Positions 9,827 through 21,110 of a DNA stretch of 64,000 bases are shown here, one piece after another. The stretch is from the NCBI GenBank assembly GCA_947579605.1, contig OX388324.1, positions 20,343,746 through 20,407,745 of the forward strand, given 5' to 3'. Below the pieces are notes generated by a model. The model was not told the origin of the DNA. It saw only the letters and a program-made list of their open reading frames with translations, and made no database searches. Origin of the DNA: Athripsodes cinereus (lineage: Eukaryota > Arthropoda > Insecta > Trichoptera > Leptoceridae). Each line of letters begins with the position of its first letter. Position 1 is the first letter of the stretch. The position numbers and the translations under genes are program-made.

Positions 9827-12800
9827 TAAAACTAATAGTAACTTTGCAACAAGAAAAAAAATCTTCCCTAACATTCTCCAATGGAACTGTAGAAGCATTA
9901 CAAAAAATAAGAACAATTTAGTTGAACTTCTTCATTCAGAGGATATAAATATTGCTGCTCTATCGGAGACATGGCTGAGAGAAACTACAAACTTCTATCT
10001 CAATGGTTACATATGTCATCGATGCGACCGATTCGATGGATATGGAGGAACTGCTATCTTGATTAAATGTACGATTCCGCACTCAAGAGTTGATATAATA
10101 GCCCCAAATGATGATGTCCAAATCTGTGCAATCTCTCTAGGTGAGCTCACGATTGTATCCGTATACTGCAAACCGGGATATAAATTTGACACTTCGTGGT
10201 GGACCAATATAATTGCAACTCTTCCAGAACCCGTACTGATTGTGGGAGATTTTAATGCTCATTCTAAACTTTGGGGGTGTGAAGTCAACGATCGTAGTGG
10301 GGATGATGTGTCTGAAATTTTTCTTGATAATTCTAAATTATGTATACTAAATGATGGCTCTGCTACCAAATTTGCTCACACTAATGAAAAAAAGAGTGCT
10401 ATAGACCTCACATTTTGCTCTCCCCAATTAGCACCCATCCTTACATGGAAGGTAGCAGAGGACAGGTATGGAAGTGATCACTTCCCGGTTATTATTAACA
10501 GTTTCAAAATCCAACTGAACATCCTCAACCAGTCGAGGCCCAGATATAGAATCGATTCTCCTAAGGCTAAAGTATCAGATTTCTTAGCCGAACTTGACTC
10601 CATTCCCAAAAATATCAACCTATTTCCTGAATCAACAGATTGTACTGATACATATGAGACACTAGTAACAACTATATCCTCTTTAGCCAAAAAATATATA
10701 CCTTACCATTCCTCATTCCAAAGAATGAAATCATTCCCTGCTCCTTGGTGGGATTCAGCGTGTTCAGAGGCAGTTGGTAAGAGGAAAGAGGCTGCGAAAA
10801 AATATCGAAAGGATATGTCTGTAAAAAACCTTATCGAATATAAACGCATAGAAGCCAAAACTAAACTACTGCTTCGCACAAAAAAAAAAGAGGGATGGCA
10901 TCATTTCTGCAAAAATCTTTCTCCGCAGTCATCCTCGAAGATGGTCTGGGAGATGGTGCGCAGATATAGATTGTCCTTTAATCCCACTAAACCACCAATC
11001 CCTTTGAATTCCGTCTGGTTTTTCCAATTCATAGATAATCTAGCTCCTCCATATGTTGTCTCAAAACAGGAACTCCATTTCCAATACAACAACAGACCTT
11101 CCCATAATCTCAATAGCCCATTTTCCTTATTTGAATTACAATCAGTCCTATCACACTTAAAAGATTCAACACCTGGGCCAGATGATATACCCTATTCATT
11201 TATAAAGCTATCCAGTTCATATTTCCAGAATTTCTTTTTAAATATTCTAAATAGTATTTTTGAGTCAGCACAAATCCCAAACAGCTGGAAAACACAATAC
11301 ATCTTGCCCATAGCAAAGCCAAATAAAAATCCCAATGAAAGTACATCATATAGACCGATTGCTCTGTCGTCGTGCTTAGCGAAATTGATGGAACACCTCA
11401 TAAAGAACAGATTATCCTGGTTCTTGGAGCATAATAACTGCCTTGCTCGCAGTCAGTGCGGATTCCGTAAGGGTAGAAGTACCACGGATGCTTTGAGTAT
11501 TCTAAGTACTGATATTCGAATCGCCTTTTCGAATAAACATTGCCTGGTTGCTGCATTTCTCGACGTAGCGTCTGCCTACGATAATGTTCATATACCTACT
11601 TTAATAAACAAACTCCATAAACTCGCTGTTCCTTACAAATTAGCCAATGTGATATTTGAAACTCTAAAAGAACGTACCTTGATATTTTTGGATTCTGGAC
11701 AAAATTCGGTCATCCGAACCACGCACAAAGGGTTACCCCAAGGATCTGTTTTGAGTCCCCTGTTATATTCCGTATATACTCACGATATCGAACGTTCAAT
11801 ACCAAATAATGTTAATATTATTCAATACGCAGATGATCTTACTTTATACTCTGTTAACAAAGACCCTCTCATAGCATCAGAATCCTTGGAAAAGGCCTTA
11901 AATTCTCTCAGTGGATGGCTTGGTGAAAATAATTTGGCACTATCGACTGCCAAATCAAAAGTGGTTGTGTTTACAAAGAGGAGAAAATTGCCTAAAATTT
12001 CAATTGCACTTGATAACGACAACATTCCGATATGTAAAGAAGTAAAATTTTTGGGTGTCACTTTCCAAAGTAATTTACTTTGGACCACTCATATTAGTGA
12101 CATCGTTGTCAAGTGTAATAAATCGTTTAATTTGATTAAATCAACAACCGGTGTTTGGTGGGGATCCCATCCTGAAACATTAAAACTACTATACAATGCT
12201 TTAGTCAAAACAATTATAGAATACGGATCCATTATTTTCGAACCCATTCCTAAATATTTAAAGCTTAAGTTGGACAGAATTCAGTTCAAATGCCTCAGAC
12301 TAATAACCGGCTGTATGAATTCAACCCCTACAAATGTTCTTCAAGTGGAATCGGTGGATCCTCCCATCAATATCCGTAGGCAATATTTGAGCGACAAATA
12401 CGTTCTTTCTACGATTTCGACGCAATCACATCCTCTCCTCCCAAAGTTGGCTCAATGTTCAGAAATTGATAAAATGCAACAGTGTTCTTTAGTCAAAAGT
12501 TTCAACAAGTTGTCTCGCACAATAGAGAATAGATTTTGTAGCTATCAAAATCCAATATATGAGATCCCATATGAGTCGCTTGCGCTTAGACCTGAGATTG
12601 AGTTTAACGATGAATGGAGGAAAAGCAACACAGTAGGTCAGCATTCCGAAACAATGAATCAGCTCTTTGGTGATTGCATCTCAAAGCTAAATAACTTCAA
12701 CCATATCTATACGGACGGATCGAAGTCTGCGGAAGATCAATTTGTGGGTTGCGCTTTCCTTAATACTACCTTGGACATTAGTGAAATATTTAGCCTACCC

Positions 12801-13568
12801 GCAAATGCATCAATATTCACGGCAGAGAGCTTGGCAATTTTGGAGGCTCTGAGTCATGTCCACCAGGAAAAACTAGATAATAGTGTCATATTTACAGATT
12901 CACTTAGCTGTCTATTGCAACTTAACTCCTCTCCCTTTAAAGTGAAACATGACACGATCCTCATAAAAATAAGATTTCTCTTATATCTCTTACATCTCAA
13001 TGATCAGCGGGTCATCTTGGCTTGGCTCCCAGGACACAAGGGAATAACAGGAAACGAAAGAGTTGATATGCTGGCTAAGAGTGCGAGGAGTTCGTACCCA
13101 ATAAAATATAAAAAAATTCCTTCAAGTGATTTTGTTCCCACAATAAAGAGAGAAATGTTAGAGGAATGGGAGACTGATTGGAAGGAGACATCTAAAAAGC
13201 GCGGAAGGTGGTATACGGAAGTTCAGGAGGCCATTCCAAGGAAACCATGGTTTGTTGGGGCCCGTTTGTCCCGCAGGGAAATTTCATTGAGTTGCAGACT
13301 GAGATCTGGACATACAACTGCCCCGGCTCATTTGAGTAGGATCAATTTATTGGACTCCCCAAGATGTTCCTGTGGGGTGGATGTGGCGGATCTTAATCAT
13401 ATTGTGTTCGAATGTGAATTGCTCAAGAATAGGGATGAATTTGTACAGGAACTTCTGAAGAGAAGGGGTAACCTCCCTATGGGCCTGCCAAGTCTTTTGT
13501 GTGATCCAACTGCTGAAATGGTGAGAATTTTGTATGGTTTTTTGGAAATGAATGGGGTGCGTTTGTAG
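9786..13568 (+). CDS. ORF2 endonuclease / reverse transcriptase / RNase H of the I-type element
   Basis: 1260 residues. It nicks the target and reverse transcribes the element RNA there. The endonuclease shows N34 (QWNCRS), E61 (SETW), D155/N157 (GDFNAH) and D231-H232 (SDHFPV). RT shows STPGPDDIP, YRPIALSS, CGFRKGRSTTDAL, the catalytic D593 (FLDVASAYDN), GLPQGSVLSPLLY and YADD at 681-684. RNase H shows D977 (YTDGSKS), then FTAESLAI and FTDSLS, H1084 (LPGHKG) and D1094 (VDMLAK). A C-terminal C-x-C...H...C cluster (CSCGV...LNHIVFEC) follows. All key residues are present, so the enzyme may be active. The first ATG at 9786 lies inside ORF1. The true start could be slightly downstream. Confidence 0.93.
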   Translation: MTTKKPIPILLQNNKTNSNFATRKKIFPNILQWNCRSITKNKNNLVELLHSEDINIAALSETWLRETTNFYLNGYICHRCDRFDGYGGTAILIKCTIPHSRVDIIAPNDDVQICAISLGELTIVSVYCKPGYKFDTSWWTNIIATLPEPVLIVGDFNAHSKLWGCEVNDRSGDDVSEIFLDNSKLCILNDGSATKFAHTNEKKSAIDLTFCSPQLAPILTWKVAEDRYGSDHFPVIINSFKIQLNILNQSRPRYRIDSPKAKVSDFLAELDSIPKNINLFPESTDCTDTYETLVTTISSLAKKYIPYHSSFQRMKSFPAPWWDSACSEAVGKRKEAAKKYRKDMSVKNLIEYKRIEAKTKLLLRTKKKEGWHHFCKNLSPQSSSKMVWEMVRRYRLSFNPTKPPIPLNSVWFFQFIDNLAPPYVVSKQELHFQYNNRPSHNLNSPFSLFELQSVLSHLKDSTPGPDDIPYSFIKLSSSYFQNFFLNILNSIFESAQIPNSWKTQYILPIAKPNKNPNESTSYRPIALSSCLAKLMEHLIKNRLSWFLEHNNCLARSQCGFRKGRSTTDALSILSTDIRIAFSNKHCLVAAFLDVASAYDNVHIPTLINKLHKLAVPYKLANVIFETLKERTLIFLDSGQNSVIRTTHKGLPQGSVLSPLLYSVYTHDIERSIPNNVNIIQYADDLTLYSVNKDPLIASESLEKALNSLSGWLGENNLALSTAKSKVVVFTKRRKLPKISIALDNDNIPICKEVKFLGVTFQSNLLWTTHISDIVVKCNKSFNLIKSTTGVWWGSHPETLKLLYNALVKTIIEYGSIIFEPIPKYLKLKLDRIQFKCLRLITGCMNSTPTNVLQVESVDPPINIRRQYLSDKYVLSTISTQSHPLLPKLAQCSEIDKMQQCSLVKSFNKLSRTIENRFCSYQNPIYEIPYESLALRPEIEFNDEWRKSNTVGQHSETMNQLFGDCISKLNNFNHIYTDGSKSAEDQFVGCAFLNTTLDISEIFSLPANASIFTAESLAILEALSHVHQEKLDNSVIFTDSLSCLLQLNSSPFKVKHDTILIKIRFLLYLLHLNDQRVILAWLPGHKGITGNERVDMLAKSARSSYPIKYKKIPSSDFVPTIKREMLEEWETDWKETSKKRGRWYTEVQEAIPRKPWFVGARLSRREISLSCRLRSGHTTAPAHLSRINLLDSPRCSCGVDVADLNHIVFECELLKNRDEFVQELLKRRGNLPMGLPSLLCDPTAEMVRILYGFLEMNGVRL

Positions 13569-13784
13569 ACTTTTGGGATGGTGAGATTTTATATTACTAA
13601 GTTTTATTAAAAAAAAAAAAATATATGCGTGTATGTGTATGTATGTGTGTATGCATATGTATATATGTATGTGTGTGTATATGTGTATATATATGTATGT
13701 TGATTAAAAAAAAAAAAAAAAAATACGTAAATACATATAGGTATACTTGAGACTGACCGGGAACACCATCATTGGTGAAGGTCA

Positions 13785-13812
<28 letters not shown>
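13569..13812 (+). other. 3' UTR and A-tail of the I-type element
   Basis: Contains two internal A-runs (from about 13608 and about 13706) separated by a TATG/TGTG-rich tract. A unique segment with 'gggaacaccatcattggtg' follows and then the terminal A-run from 13789. The tandem A-runs may record tail expansion. Confidence 0.75.
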
Positions 13813-13816
<4 letters not shown>

Positions 13817-13826
13817 TGGAAAATAG
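13813..13826 (+). repeat. Right target-site duplication of the I-type element
   Basis: 'aatttggaaaatag', identical to 8016-8029. Confidence 0.85.
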
Positions 13827-14245
13827 GGTAGATATTAATAACGACACATATACAGATAGATTTTGCGTCAATTGAGCTATTTCTTTCTATAATATTCCAA
13901 TTGTTTAAATATCATTACCTTGGAAACACTATCATTAAAGAGAAAAAAAAATCGATGCATTTTATAGAAATGCACTAAGTCAATATTATCTAATTCACAT
14001 TCACACGTAAGATAATTTGTTCTGCGCCGTTTAATGGAGCATCCATCTCAAGGGCACGGAAAACTACATGTGTTGAAAGAGCGATGTCCATTCTTTTATA
14101 AATTTAACCATTAGTTCTTCATACATATCACTGATTGACTTCACTAACGATTTTAAGAGCCATCTTCACTTCAGTATGTAAATAATTATAATATGATCTT
14201 TTTTCACCTTTGCTTAATCATTCGCAAACGAGTGGATGCTCTTGA
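13827..14245. other. Non-coding stretch
   Basis: A+T-rich sequence with no repeat copy or motif that I can place. Confidence 0.5.
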
Positions 14246-14249
14246 GAAG

Positions 14250-14620
14250 AATATAATCTTCACCCTCATGCCGTTTCATAAGTGGGTAGACAGAGAGAAT
14301 GGAACACCATAAAGTTCTATTTATTTATTCATACACTGAACGGCTATAAAAGCCTTTGACATGAAAAAAATACAATCAAAATTATCCTTACATATTAACT
14401 TCCTTCGTTCTTCCACAATCATGCAATTTTTCATGCATAAACGACAATTTCGCCTACTCAACATACCACCGTTCTAAGAGAATTTGTTTAAGCCACGTAG
14501 TTCTTGGACACCCACGCTACCTCACACCATTTCTTTCAGATAAGTATATCCTCTTTGTCGCCCTTTCCTCATCCTATTACAAACCTTTGTTTTTTCAAAA
14601 AAAGATATATGCTGTTCTAT
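14250..14620 (-). pseudogene. LINE family B, degenerate 3' portion
   Basis: Reverse-oriented: the 3' terminus near 14258-14310 ('gtgggtagacagagagaatg') is followed inwards by 'aagccacgtagttcttggac' and 'aagtatatcctctttgtcgc'. These are shared with the copies at 27.5 and 60.4 kb. The coding part matches TWLDHVDQILKE but is interrupted. A 'tttatttattcatac' LINE-type tail of another element sits at 14318-14360. Confidence 0.6.
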
Positions 14621-14980
14621 CCACCTACAAGCCGGACAAACATTCTCGCAGAGTCACCAATAGCGAAGGCAATTAGATAGTTCAATAACATTTCCTAGAA
14701 CGTGCACATATTCCACATACCATACGGAGAATTTGTAAGGAAAGTGGAAACACTTTTTTAAATGTTTGTTTTCTCTGGGATCGCATTGGCCGAAAGCTGT
14801 ATAGTCCCAGTAGAATATGGTGTCATTTTAATAATAATAATAATTGATGCCGTAAAACATATATCATAGACATCACTATACCACACGATGAAAATTTAAA
14901 TAAAGCTGAGCAAGATAAGATGATATAATATCTTGATCTTGCTCACGAATAGGAGTATGTAGGAGAACACCTACCACATC

Positions 14981-15160
14981 ATCGTGCCTATAGTGTTGTC
15001 TGTGAATGGTTTAATACCTAAGAGTCTGTCAAGCAATCTCAGAAAACTGGGAGTAGATGACAGGCTCAAATACAGCATGCAGAAGGCCGTACTTCTATCG
15101 TCCACCAGGATAGTAAGAAGGTTTTTGTCCCTGAGCTCTGTAAGTGATTTCCCATGATTG
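14981..15160 (+). pseudogene. C-terminal fragment of a non-LTR retrotransposon polyprotein
   Basis: An open frame reads IVPIVLSVNGLIPKSLS, then LRKLGVDDRLKYSMQKAV, LLSSTRIVRRFLSLSS and a stop. The pattern PVVLS-x-x-GLIPK...L-x-KLGL...MQKAVLL-x-x-x-RIVRRFL is one I associate with C-terminal ends of insect RT-bearing retroelements. The upstream 100 bp ('aagataagatgatata...cttgctcacg') extends it in a decayed form. There is no ATG of its own, so it is a 5'-truncated or decayed remnant. Confidence 0.55.
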
Positions 15161-15360
15161 TACTATTTTCATAGGACATCATGGAAGAATCAACTAGAAT
15201 AATGTTGGGGTTCTACATTTTGAATATAAATTTATTTTAATATTTTATGGTTTTTGTTTTTTAATGTTATATTTAAATTTTATTGTTAATCTTATATTGT
15301 GTTCAAAATGTAGAATCTAATATTGATTTGTTAAATAAATGAGATATGAATAATAAAAAT

Positions 15361-15525
15361 AATATTTGGGTTTTGTTATAACCCAAATACAACCTTATAC
15401 ACCTCTCACAGAAAGCTAAAACCTCGTATCGTGAAAGGGGAGTTTATCGGCACCTGGTTTTGAACCACGGACCTCGTGTTCATGAGGCAGAAACTTTTAC
15501 CTCCAGGCTACCGACGAACCTATTT
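15361..15525 (-). repeat. Family D tRNA-derived SINE, copy 2
   Basis: Minus-strand head with 'gttcgtcggtagcctggag' and a B-box-like 'gtggttcaaaaccagg', then the body 'ctcccctttcacgatacgag' and an 'aacccaaatatt' end. One base of the B-box core is substituted, so this copy is older than 32.9 kb. Confidence 0.68.
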
Positions 15526-15529
15526 AAAC

Positions 15530-16430
15530 ACATATTTTTAATATTTATGAAACAATCAAAACACTGTTATAATTTTCACCACATTTATTCAAACTCTAAC
15601 GTTTTCGCCCACTTCAATGGGCATTCTCAAGAGTACTGCTTAAGTACTGTTCAATATTTCATAAATATTGAATATGAATTTTCACAGTGTGAACACAAAC
15701 ACCCTTCAACAATTCAACATATTTTTAATGTTGAGGTTTTGTCGCATTATATGTCTGTAAAAGTATATTTATGTTTATTTCCTGTAATTTCTATGATAAC
15801 ATCGTATGGGTAGGAACAGATTAAACATATTATTGTAATGTTCAGTAAAAAGCAAATATTTTCTATTGTGACTAAACTGTTTTACTCCATTACACTATTC
15901 TAATGTATTTACTTGTAGGTATATTATAATGTATCATACTTCCATACTCTTTGCAGAGGTGCGTTTGAATCGCTACACTGTTATTAAATTCTCAATTTAT
16001 TATTGGCACACAAGTTGTTTCATACACACGATACGCCAATGGACTCAATTCAATGATTCTCAACTAAAGAAGTAATAAAAAAATAGTTTTATAAATTGTA
16101 TTTTAATTAAACAATCTTTACTTTCACTCAAATAACTTAATATTAACGGGAAGAAAGAAGTATTTAAATAATTAATATTATCATAGGTTAAAAATACCAG
16201 AACTAATTTTATTCAATTTAATAGATATATACTTTTTGTTTAAAAGGCCTTCAAGACATCGGTGCTTTTACTTGTTTTATAAGAACTATGGTGTTTTTAT
16301 AATCGACTAGAATTTCAATTTATATTTTAAAGCATTTGTTTTTTTTTAATTTCATCATGAAATCATACTATCTTTACACTGAAAGGCTATAATTAAATGA
16401 TATTTTAAATAATTAAGCTTCTCTGATTAT
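15530..16430. other. Non-coding stretch
   Basis: A+T-rich. A 117-codon open frame overlaps its start but begins inside the SINE, and its product is His/Phe-rich with no motif. I see no gene. Confidence 0.5.
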
Positions 16431-16434
16431 GACA

Positions 16435-16600
16435 AGCGAAATAGAGGGACGTCGGGGAGCTGGCAGAAGGTAGACATCGTGACTGCGCCATACACGAAAT
16501 TGGACTGAAATGAATAGTGTGGAGGAGTTGTTCCAGACAGCGCAAGACCAAGAAGCTTATGCCAGAGTGATCGTCAACGTCGGGGGGATTTTTTTTTACG
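16435..16600 (+). pseudogene. LINE family H, C-terminal remnant
   Basis: Translates in part as SVEELFQTAQDQEAYARVIV, then NVGG. The copies at 22.7 kb and (reverse) 55.5 kb give closely similar peptides (DDLFRAAQDREVFAGVIANV). This is the extreme C-terminus of a non-LTR retrotransposon ORF of RTE-like type. Stops precede it, so only the tail is left. Confidence 0.6.
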
Positions 16601-17269
16601 TTATACTGCGATTCGACAAAGACGTTATTATCGACTCTTTATTACATACAATGAAAAACTCAACATTTTCAATGCAATTAACTTTAACTTCTCTTCTAGT
16701 TCTTTTCCTATTTTGTTAATTTATTTTCAAATATTCATGTAGGAATCTATCTTTCTAAAACAACATAATTCCATAACATTTCACTTTAAATATTTTACAG
16801 CTTGTTGCTCAACTACTTATAATAAATTTAGACCTATTTTAATAAAGAATATCATTTTTGGTACCCCGATTAAAAACAGTTTAAACATCACAGTATAAAA
16901 GGATTAGGTCAGTAAGTAGAGTAGGTACCTGAGGCCGGTATGTTAAACTATTAGTATTAACTGTTATTATTTAACAGTTTGTGTTATTATCGGCAGGCAA
17001 TGTGATGCTATATTACTGTGTGTTCTTTACTTCTCACTGTAAGCACACCCCAGCTTGGTGAGGGGCGAAGTTTCATTACAATAAATTACTATTATTATAT
17101 TCGGATTTTGGACAGTAATTTTTTATTGACCTTATTGAAATATTAAATGATTCAAATTAAAAAAAATGTACATTGTTTAAATTTCAATAGTTGTATAAAC
17201 ATATTTTTTTCTGATGTTTTTATTTTTAAACTAGTTAAAAATTTGAAATTAAAAAATGTATGAATTATT

Positions 17270-17440
17270 GAATAATCTCCCTTATACAGGAGAGACGATG
17301 GTCCTGGCTGGGTCAATTTCTTTGAATGCCTAATGATAGTTGGCCAAAAATAGCACTGTTTTTCCATCTGTAAGGGTTCCATTGCCCCAGACGTCACTCT
17401 TTTACAATACACCGTTCCTGTGACAACGATATCAGAGCGC
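17270..17440 (+). pseudogene. LINE family A, degenerate fragment
   Basis: 'caggagagacgatggtcctg' followed by 'tgatagttggccaaaaatag' corresponds to the reverse complement of 24880-24970. Only part of the tail is present before a family C copy begins. Confidence 0.55.
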
Positions 17441-17449
17441 AGAAAATAT

Positions 17450-17700
17450 CAATTTTTCTTCCCATTGAAGTCTGAAATTGAAACTATCTTCCACTCATTT
17501 CTGCAAGTTTTCGAGTGTCATCTAAAAAAGGCAAGATCCGTAAAATCTTACTTATAATACATTTCACTTAATATAAGTTTCAACGATGAGGCACGCCACC
17601 CATCCTGAATGTTTTGAATATTGGCACGGAAATATTAACTTGCATTGTAGCCTAAAGTTATCCTAATGGCTGCTTCACTTATGAGATACGCCGTGATGTT
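17450..17700 (+). repeat. Family C retroposon, near full-length but diverged
   Basis: Forward order: 'ctgcaagttttcgagtgtc', 'aggcacgccacccatcctg', 'tattggcacggaaatatt' and 'tatgagatacgccgtgatg'. The 3' terminus is recognisable, but the TATAG tail has decayed. Confidence 0.6.
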
Positions 17701-18879
17701 ATAGAAAGTCGATATTTTCGGACCTTGATATTTTCGGGTGTTGTATAATGCAAAACAAAACAACCAATTCGGTCAATATCATTATTGAAGCAAATTATCA
17801 CTTCCAGTATGAAACCAATATTGAACATTTGCTTTAGCTTAGTTTCATTATGAATAATAACACATTCAGTACATACCTAGTAGGAGAATTTGCTTTCCAC
17901 ACAATACAATATTACCCAATATAGGTACTTCATTGCTTTAATTAGGGTTTATAATAAAACTTTGCATGCATCATCAAATCGTAATAAACTATATTGTCAG
18001 CAAAGAATAAACTGAAACCATAATCACTCTGAATTAACAGGGATGTTTTTAAATACTTATCGATTAGAATGGAATAAGATCTTCTACTCTATTTAAACTA
18101 TCGCAAAATCTCCCACAAGTGCTAATAAGATTGCTGCATGTAATAAACACAAAGATTTTCTTCTTTGAGTATAGATAAAGAGCCTTTGTAATTTAAGTTT
18201 TGATGATATTAATTAATGACATTATAATTATGTGCCTTAGAAATATTCTGTTTTGGAGGCTACAGAATTTTAATGGCTCTTCAGTTATCAGAAGAGAGAT
18301 GGAAAATAAATTTTGAGTTATATGTACAATTGTTTGAGTAATCTATTTTTTACTATGTGTAAATTAAAAAAAAAACTAGTATCTACGTACCTTTATTTTG
18401 AGCACATATTGGCGCAAGTAACGTCTGCACGTCTTTAGATACCTACCTCACCTCGGCCTTTTGTCAGTACTGAATAACTTATTTATATATTTTATTATCA
18501 TGTTTTTTTTTTTAATTTTAATTCACTTTTGTATTATTTTGTCTCATTTTGTTTATTTTCTACATTTTTTTTACTTATGTATATACTTGTCCTCAATAAA
18601 AATTATTACTGCCCAAAAATGACATTGAAAAGAGAATTAGAATAACTTAAAATAATTAGAATATCTTTCTTCAATTTCCTGTTATTGGCAGGCATTTGTA
18701 AAATATCAAGTAAAATAACATACCTATTATTTATTAACTCAACTGGCTACCACACTCATGAGAGATAACGGAATACTACCTATATATAAATTTTTGTACA
18801 TACAATTAACATTGTTGTTATTATTTTGGTTATATATATTTGAATTACTTAACACCAATTTGTGAATTTGTATGTTTAT
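17701..18879. other. Non-coding stretch
   Basis: A+T-rich with no motif, RNA gene or repeat that I can place. Confidence 0.5.
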
Positions 18880-18950
18880 ATATGTATATATATTGTAAAT
18901 GGCTATATGAGCCGTAAATTGAATAAATAAATAAATAAATAAATAAATTA
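18880..18950 (+). repeat. LINE 3' tail with AAAT microsatellite
   Basis: 'ggctatatgagccgtaaatt' followed by about seven AAAT units. This resembles the 3' ends of the truncated RT element at 24.29 kb and the reverse tails at 14.33 and 39.63 kb. The rest of the element is gone. Confidence 0.5.
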
Positions 18951-19589
18951 TGTAACAAGGCAAGTGCAATTCAAGGTCATATTGCATTCTACCTGTTTTG
19001 CATTACCAAATACACTTTTATACCCGTACCAAACAAATTATCACATTCCATGTATTCAAGTTAAACCCGGATAAAATTACATTCTTACAAAGTATTGAAA
19101 TATGAAATATAATGTTAAATGTTTTCACCATAATATTACAAGAGCGGCAACACGGCAAATTACCTACATTTGTTAAATGTACACAATAGTTGCAAAGTAA
19201 TAAGAAATGTTATGAAATTATGCGAAATTAATTCCACGAATGAATATTGTTACTATAGAACATGTTTCTCTTGAGCTATTTCTGCCCCTTTTGTAGAATA
19301 CCTACTCCATGTGAAGAAAGATTATGCAATATATTATTACTCTGCTAGTAATGAAAATATGTACAAGCCTTTATTTATATCTGTTCTATCTATTTTTGCA
19401 ATCATTTTCGTACACGTATATGACGTATACAGGAACTCTATCCAATTCCAAATTACAGAAACTCAAAGCTAATAACACACTATCTGTAACTAACAAAGCT
19501 TCCATCCTTCCATCCCATCACGACATCTCCCACAAATAAAACATACAAGTCATCCTCTTCGGCAAAATATCGTTATAAATACATACATA

Positions 19590-19800
19590 CATGGCATCAC
19601 GGCGTTACCCACCAGTGGGGTTGCCAGCAGACTAACTGTAACTATGTTATATGCAAATTTCCTCTCCGTGCCAATAAAAGCTAAGATATTCAAGACCTCA
19701 TCACTGAATTCCAGATGTAAAATGTCTTAATCATGATGTTTTACGAATACTTGTCTTTTACAGGACACTCAAAAACTAAATAAAAAGAGTGATTTGAAAA
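19590..19800 (-). repeat. Family C retroposon copy
   Basis: From 'ggcatcacggcgttacccac' through 'cctctccgtgccaataaaag' to 'ttttacaggacactcaaaaa'. Nearly full length, in reverse orientation. Confidence 0.65.
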
Positions 19801-20674
19801 ACATTTTACTTACACGCTCATAAAAATCTATAATGTATTTATTTTTTTTATTCAATATTAATTGTGAATATATGTAATGACTATTATTTTTTCAGTGTTA
19901 TTTATTTATATTACTACTGTTTTGTTCTATTTTTTTTAAATAATTTAAATCTTTTTATACATGACAACCTTTGGACTTGAAATATTGAGGATTGTGAAAT
20001 TTGTGTGCACTTTTAAATAGGGTAAAATATTATTTATATTTTTGTCTCTTATAAATATTATTGTTCCTACTCATTTGTGTTGTCTGAAGTGTATCGGATT
20101 GGAACGGGAAAATTATATAATTCAATTATGACTTGTATTCTTTTGTCTGACAACTATGTTGAATGTATAATTACTATTGCGAATTCTAATTAAATGCAAA
20201 TATTGTGTGAAATGTTTAAATTTACAACAAAGACCACCGTTTTGTTAGTGCGGTTACTTGAATTAAAATAGCTTTGGGAATAATAATAATTATTATGTTG
20301 ATGTAAATAATATCCTATCCTGCACAAGAAACTTACCTGACTTTGTTATTAATAATTTATTATTACACTAACTTGTATGCATTGTAATGTAATGCAAAAG
20401 CTCGTTAATATAAATTGTTTATGACACAATAAGTTGTAACTATTGTAAACTTTCTTCTGTGCTTTTTCAGAGTACAATTTGTTGTATTATTTTTAACATA
20501 AAAGATTTCTCCTATTTATAAGTATATTGACGCAGTTTTTGCAAGTTTGGATTATTTTTTTCACGAGTAAGTTAAAAATAGGTTTGAGCCGTATACTAAT
20601 TTCAATGAATAAGCAAACAAGAAGCTCTCGCCTTTTCAATAAAAATTGGACATTTAAGAAAGTTGGCATATCTC

Positions 20675-21110
20675 ACCGATAACACTAACGCATGACTGGT
20701 TTTGCGGACCCCAAGTTCGCATCATCAGGTGCTGATCAATACTGAATAAAACAAAAACAATCTCCTATCGCAAATTCAATGAGCTGTACACCTGACCCCC
20801 TAGCCAAAACGCATTTGGCGATCGACTACAAACGAATTTTCGACAATAACCGCAACAATAACGCATAGTTACACGGTACAATGTAGGTAGATTGTCGAAA
20901 AGTTCGTCATTAATCAATCGCCAAGTGCGGTTTGTCTAGGTATCCTTGGTACATATGATGAAACCAACATGTCCCCTACACCTACACCTTCAATGTTACA
21001 TGTCGTAACGAACTTTTATATGTTTTTTTGTTTTATTCAGAATATATCAGCACCTGATGATGCAAACTTAGAGTCTGCAAAACAGGTCGTGCGTTAGTTA
21101 TACTCAATAG
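20675..21110. repeat. Nested imperfect palindrome (foldback element J)
   Basis: Outer arms (about 20675-20755 and 21030-21110) share 'gcatcatcaggtgctgat' and its complement plus the flanking 'ctgaataaaacaa'. A second inner pair shares 'cttggcgat' and 'ttcgacaat' around about 20800-20850 and 20900-20945. The whole 435 bp could fold on itself. There is no ORF, so it looks like a non-autonomous foldback/MITE-type element. Confidence 0.65.

Larger units (their letters stand above)
8030..13812 (+). mobile_element. Full-length I-clade-type non-LTR retrotransposon
   Basis: A 5.78-kb unit with a 5' leader (8030-8440), ORF1 with three zinc knuckles, and an overlapping ORF2 with AP-type endonuclease, reverse transcriptase and RNase H. 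It ends in a short 3' UTR and an A-run. Identical 14-bp direct repeats flank it. Both ORFs are open, so the copy is recent and potentially autonomous. An RNase H domain downstream of RT, together with a CCHC-type ORF1, points to the I/Loa/R1-related groups of arthropod LINEs. The exact clade needs a tree. Confidence 0.9.

Noticed and set aside
15211..15316. Inverted repeat 'ttctacattttgaa' with 'ttcaaaatgtagaa' as a TIR element
   Set aside because: Arms are only about 15 bp, and no duplication or second copy was seen.
15460..15813. 117-codon frame as a gene
   Set aside because: It begins inside a reverse-oriented SINE and has no motif, with composition as expected by chance.
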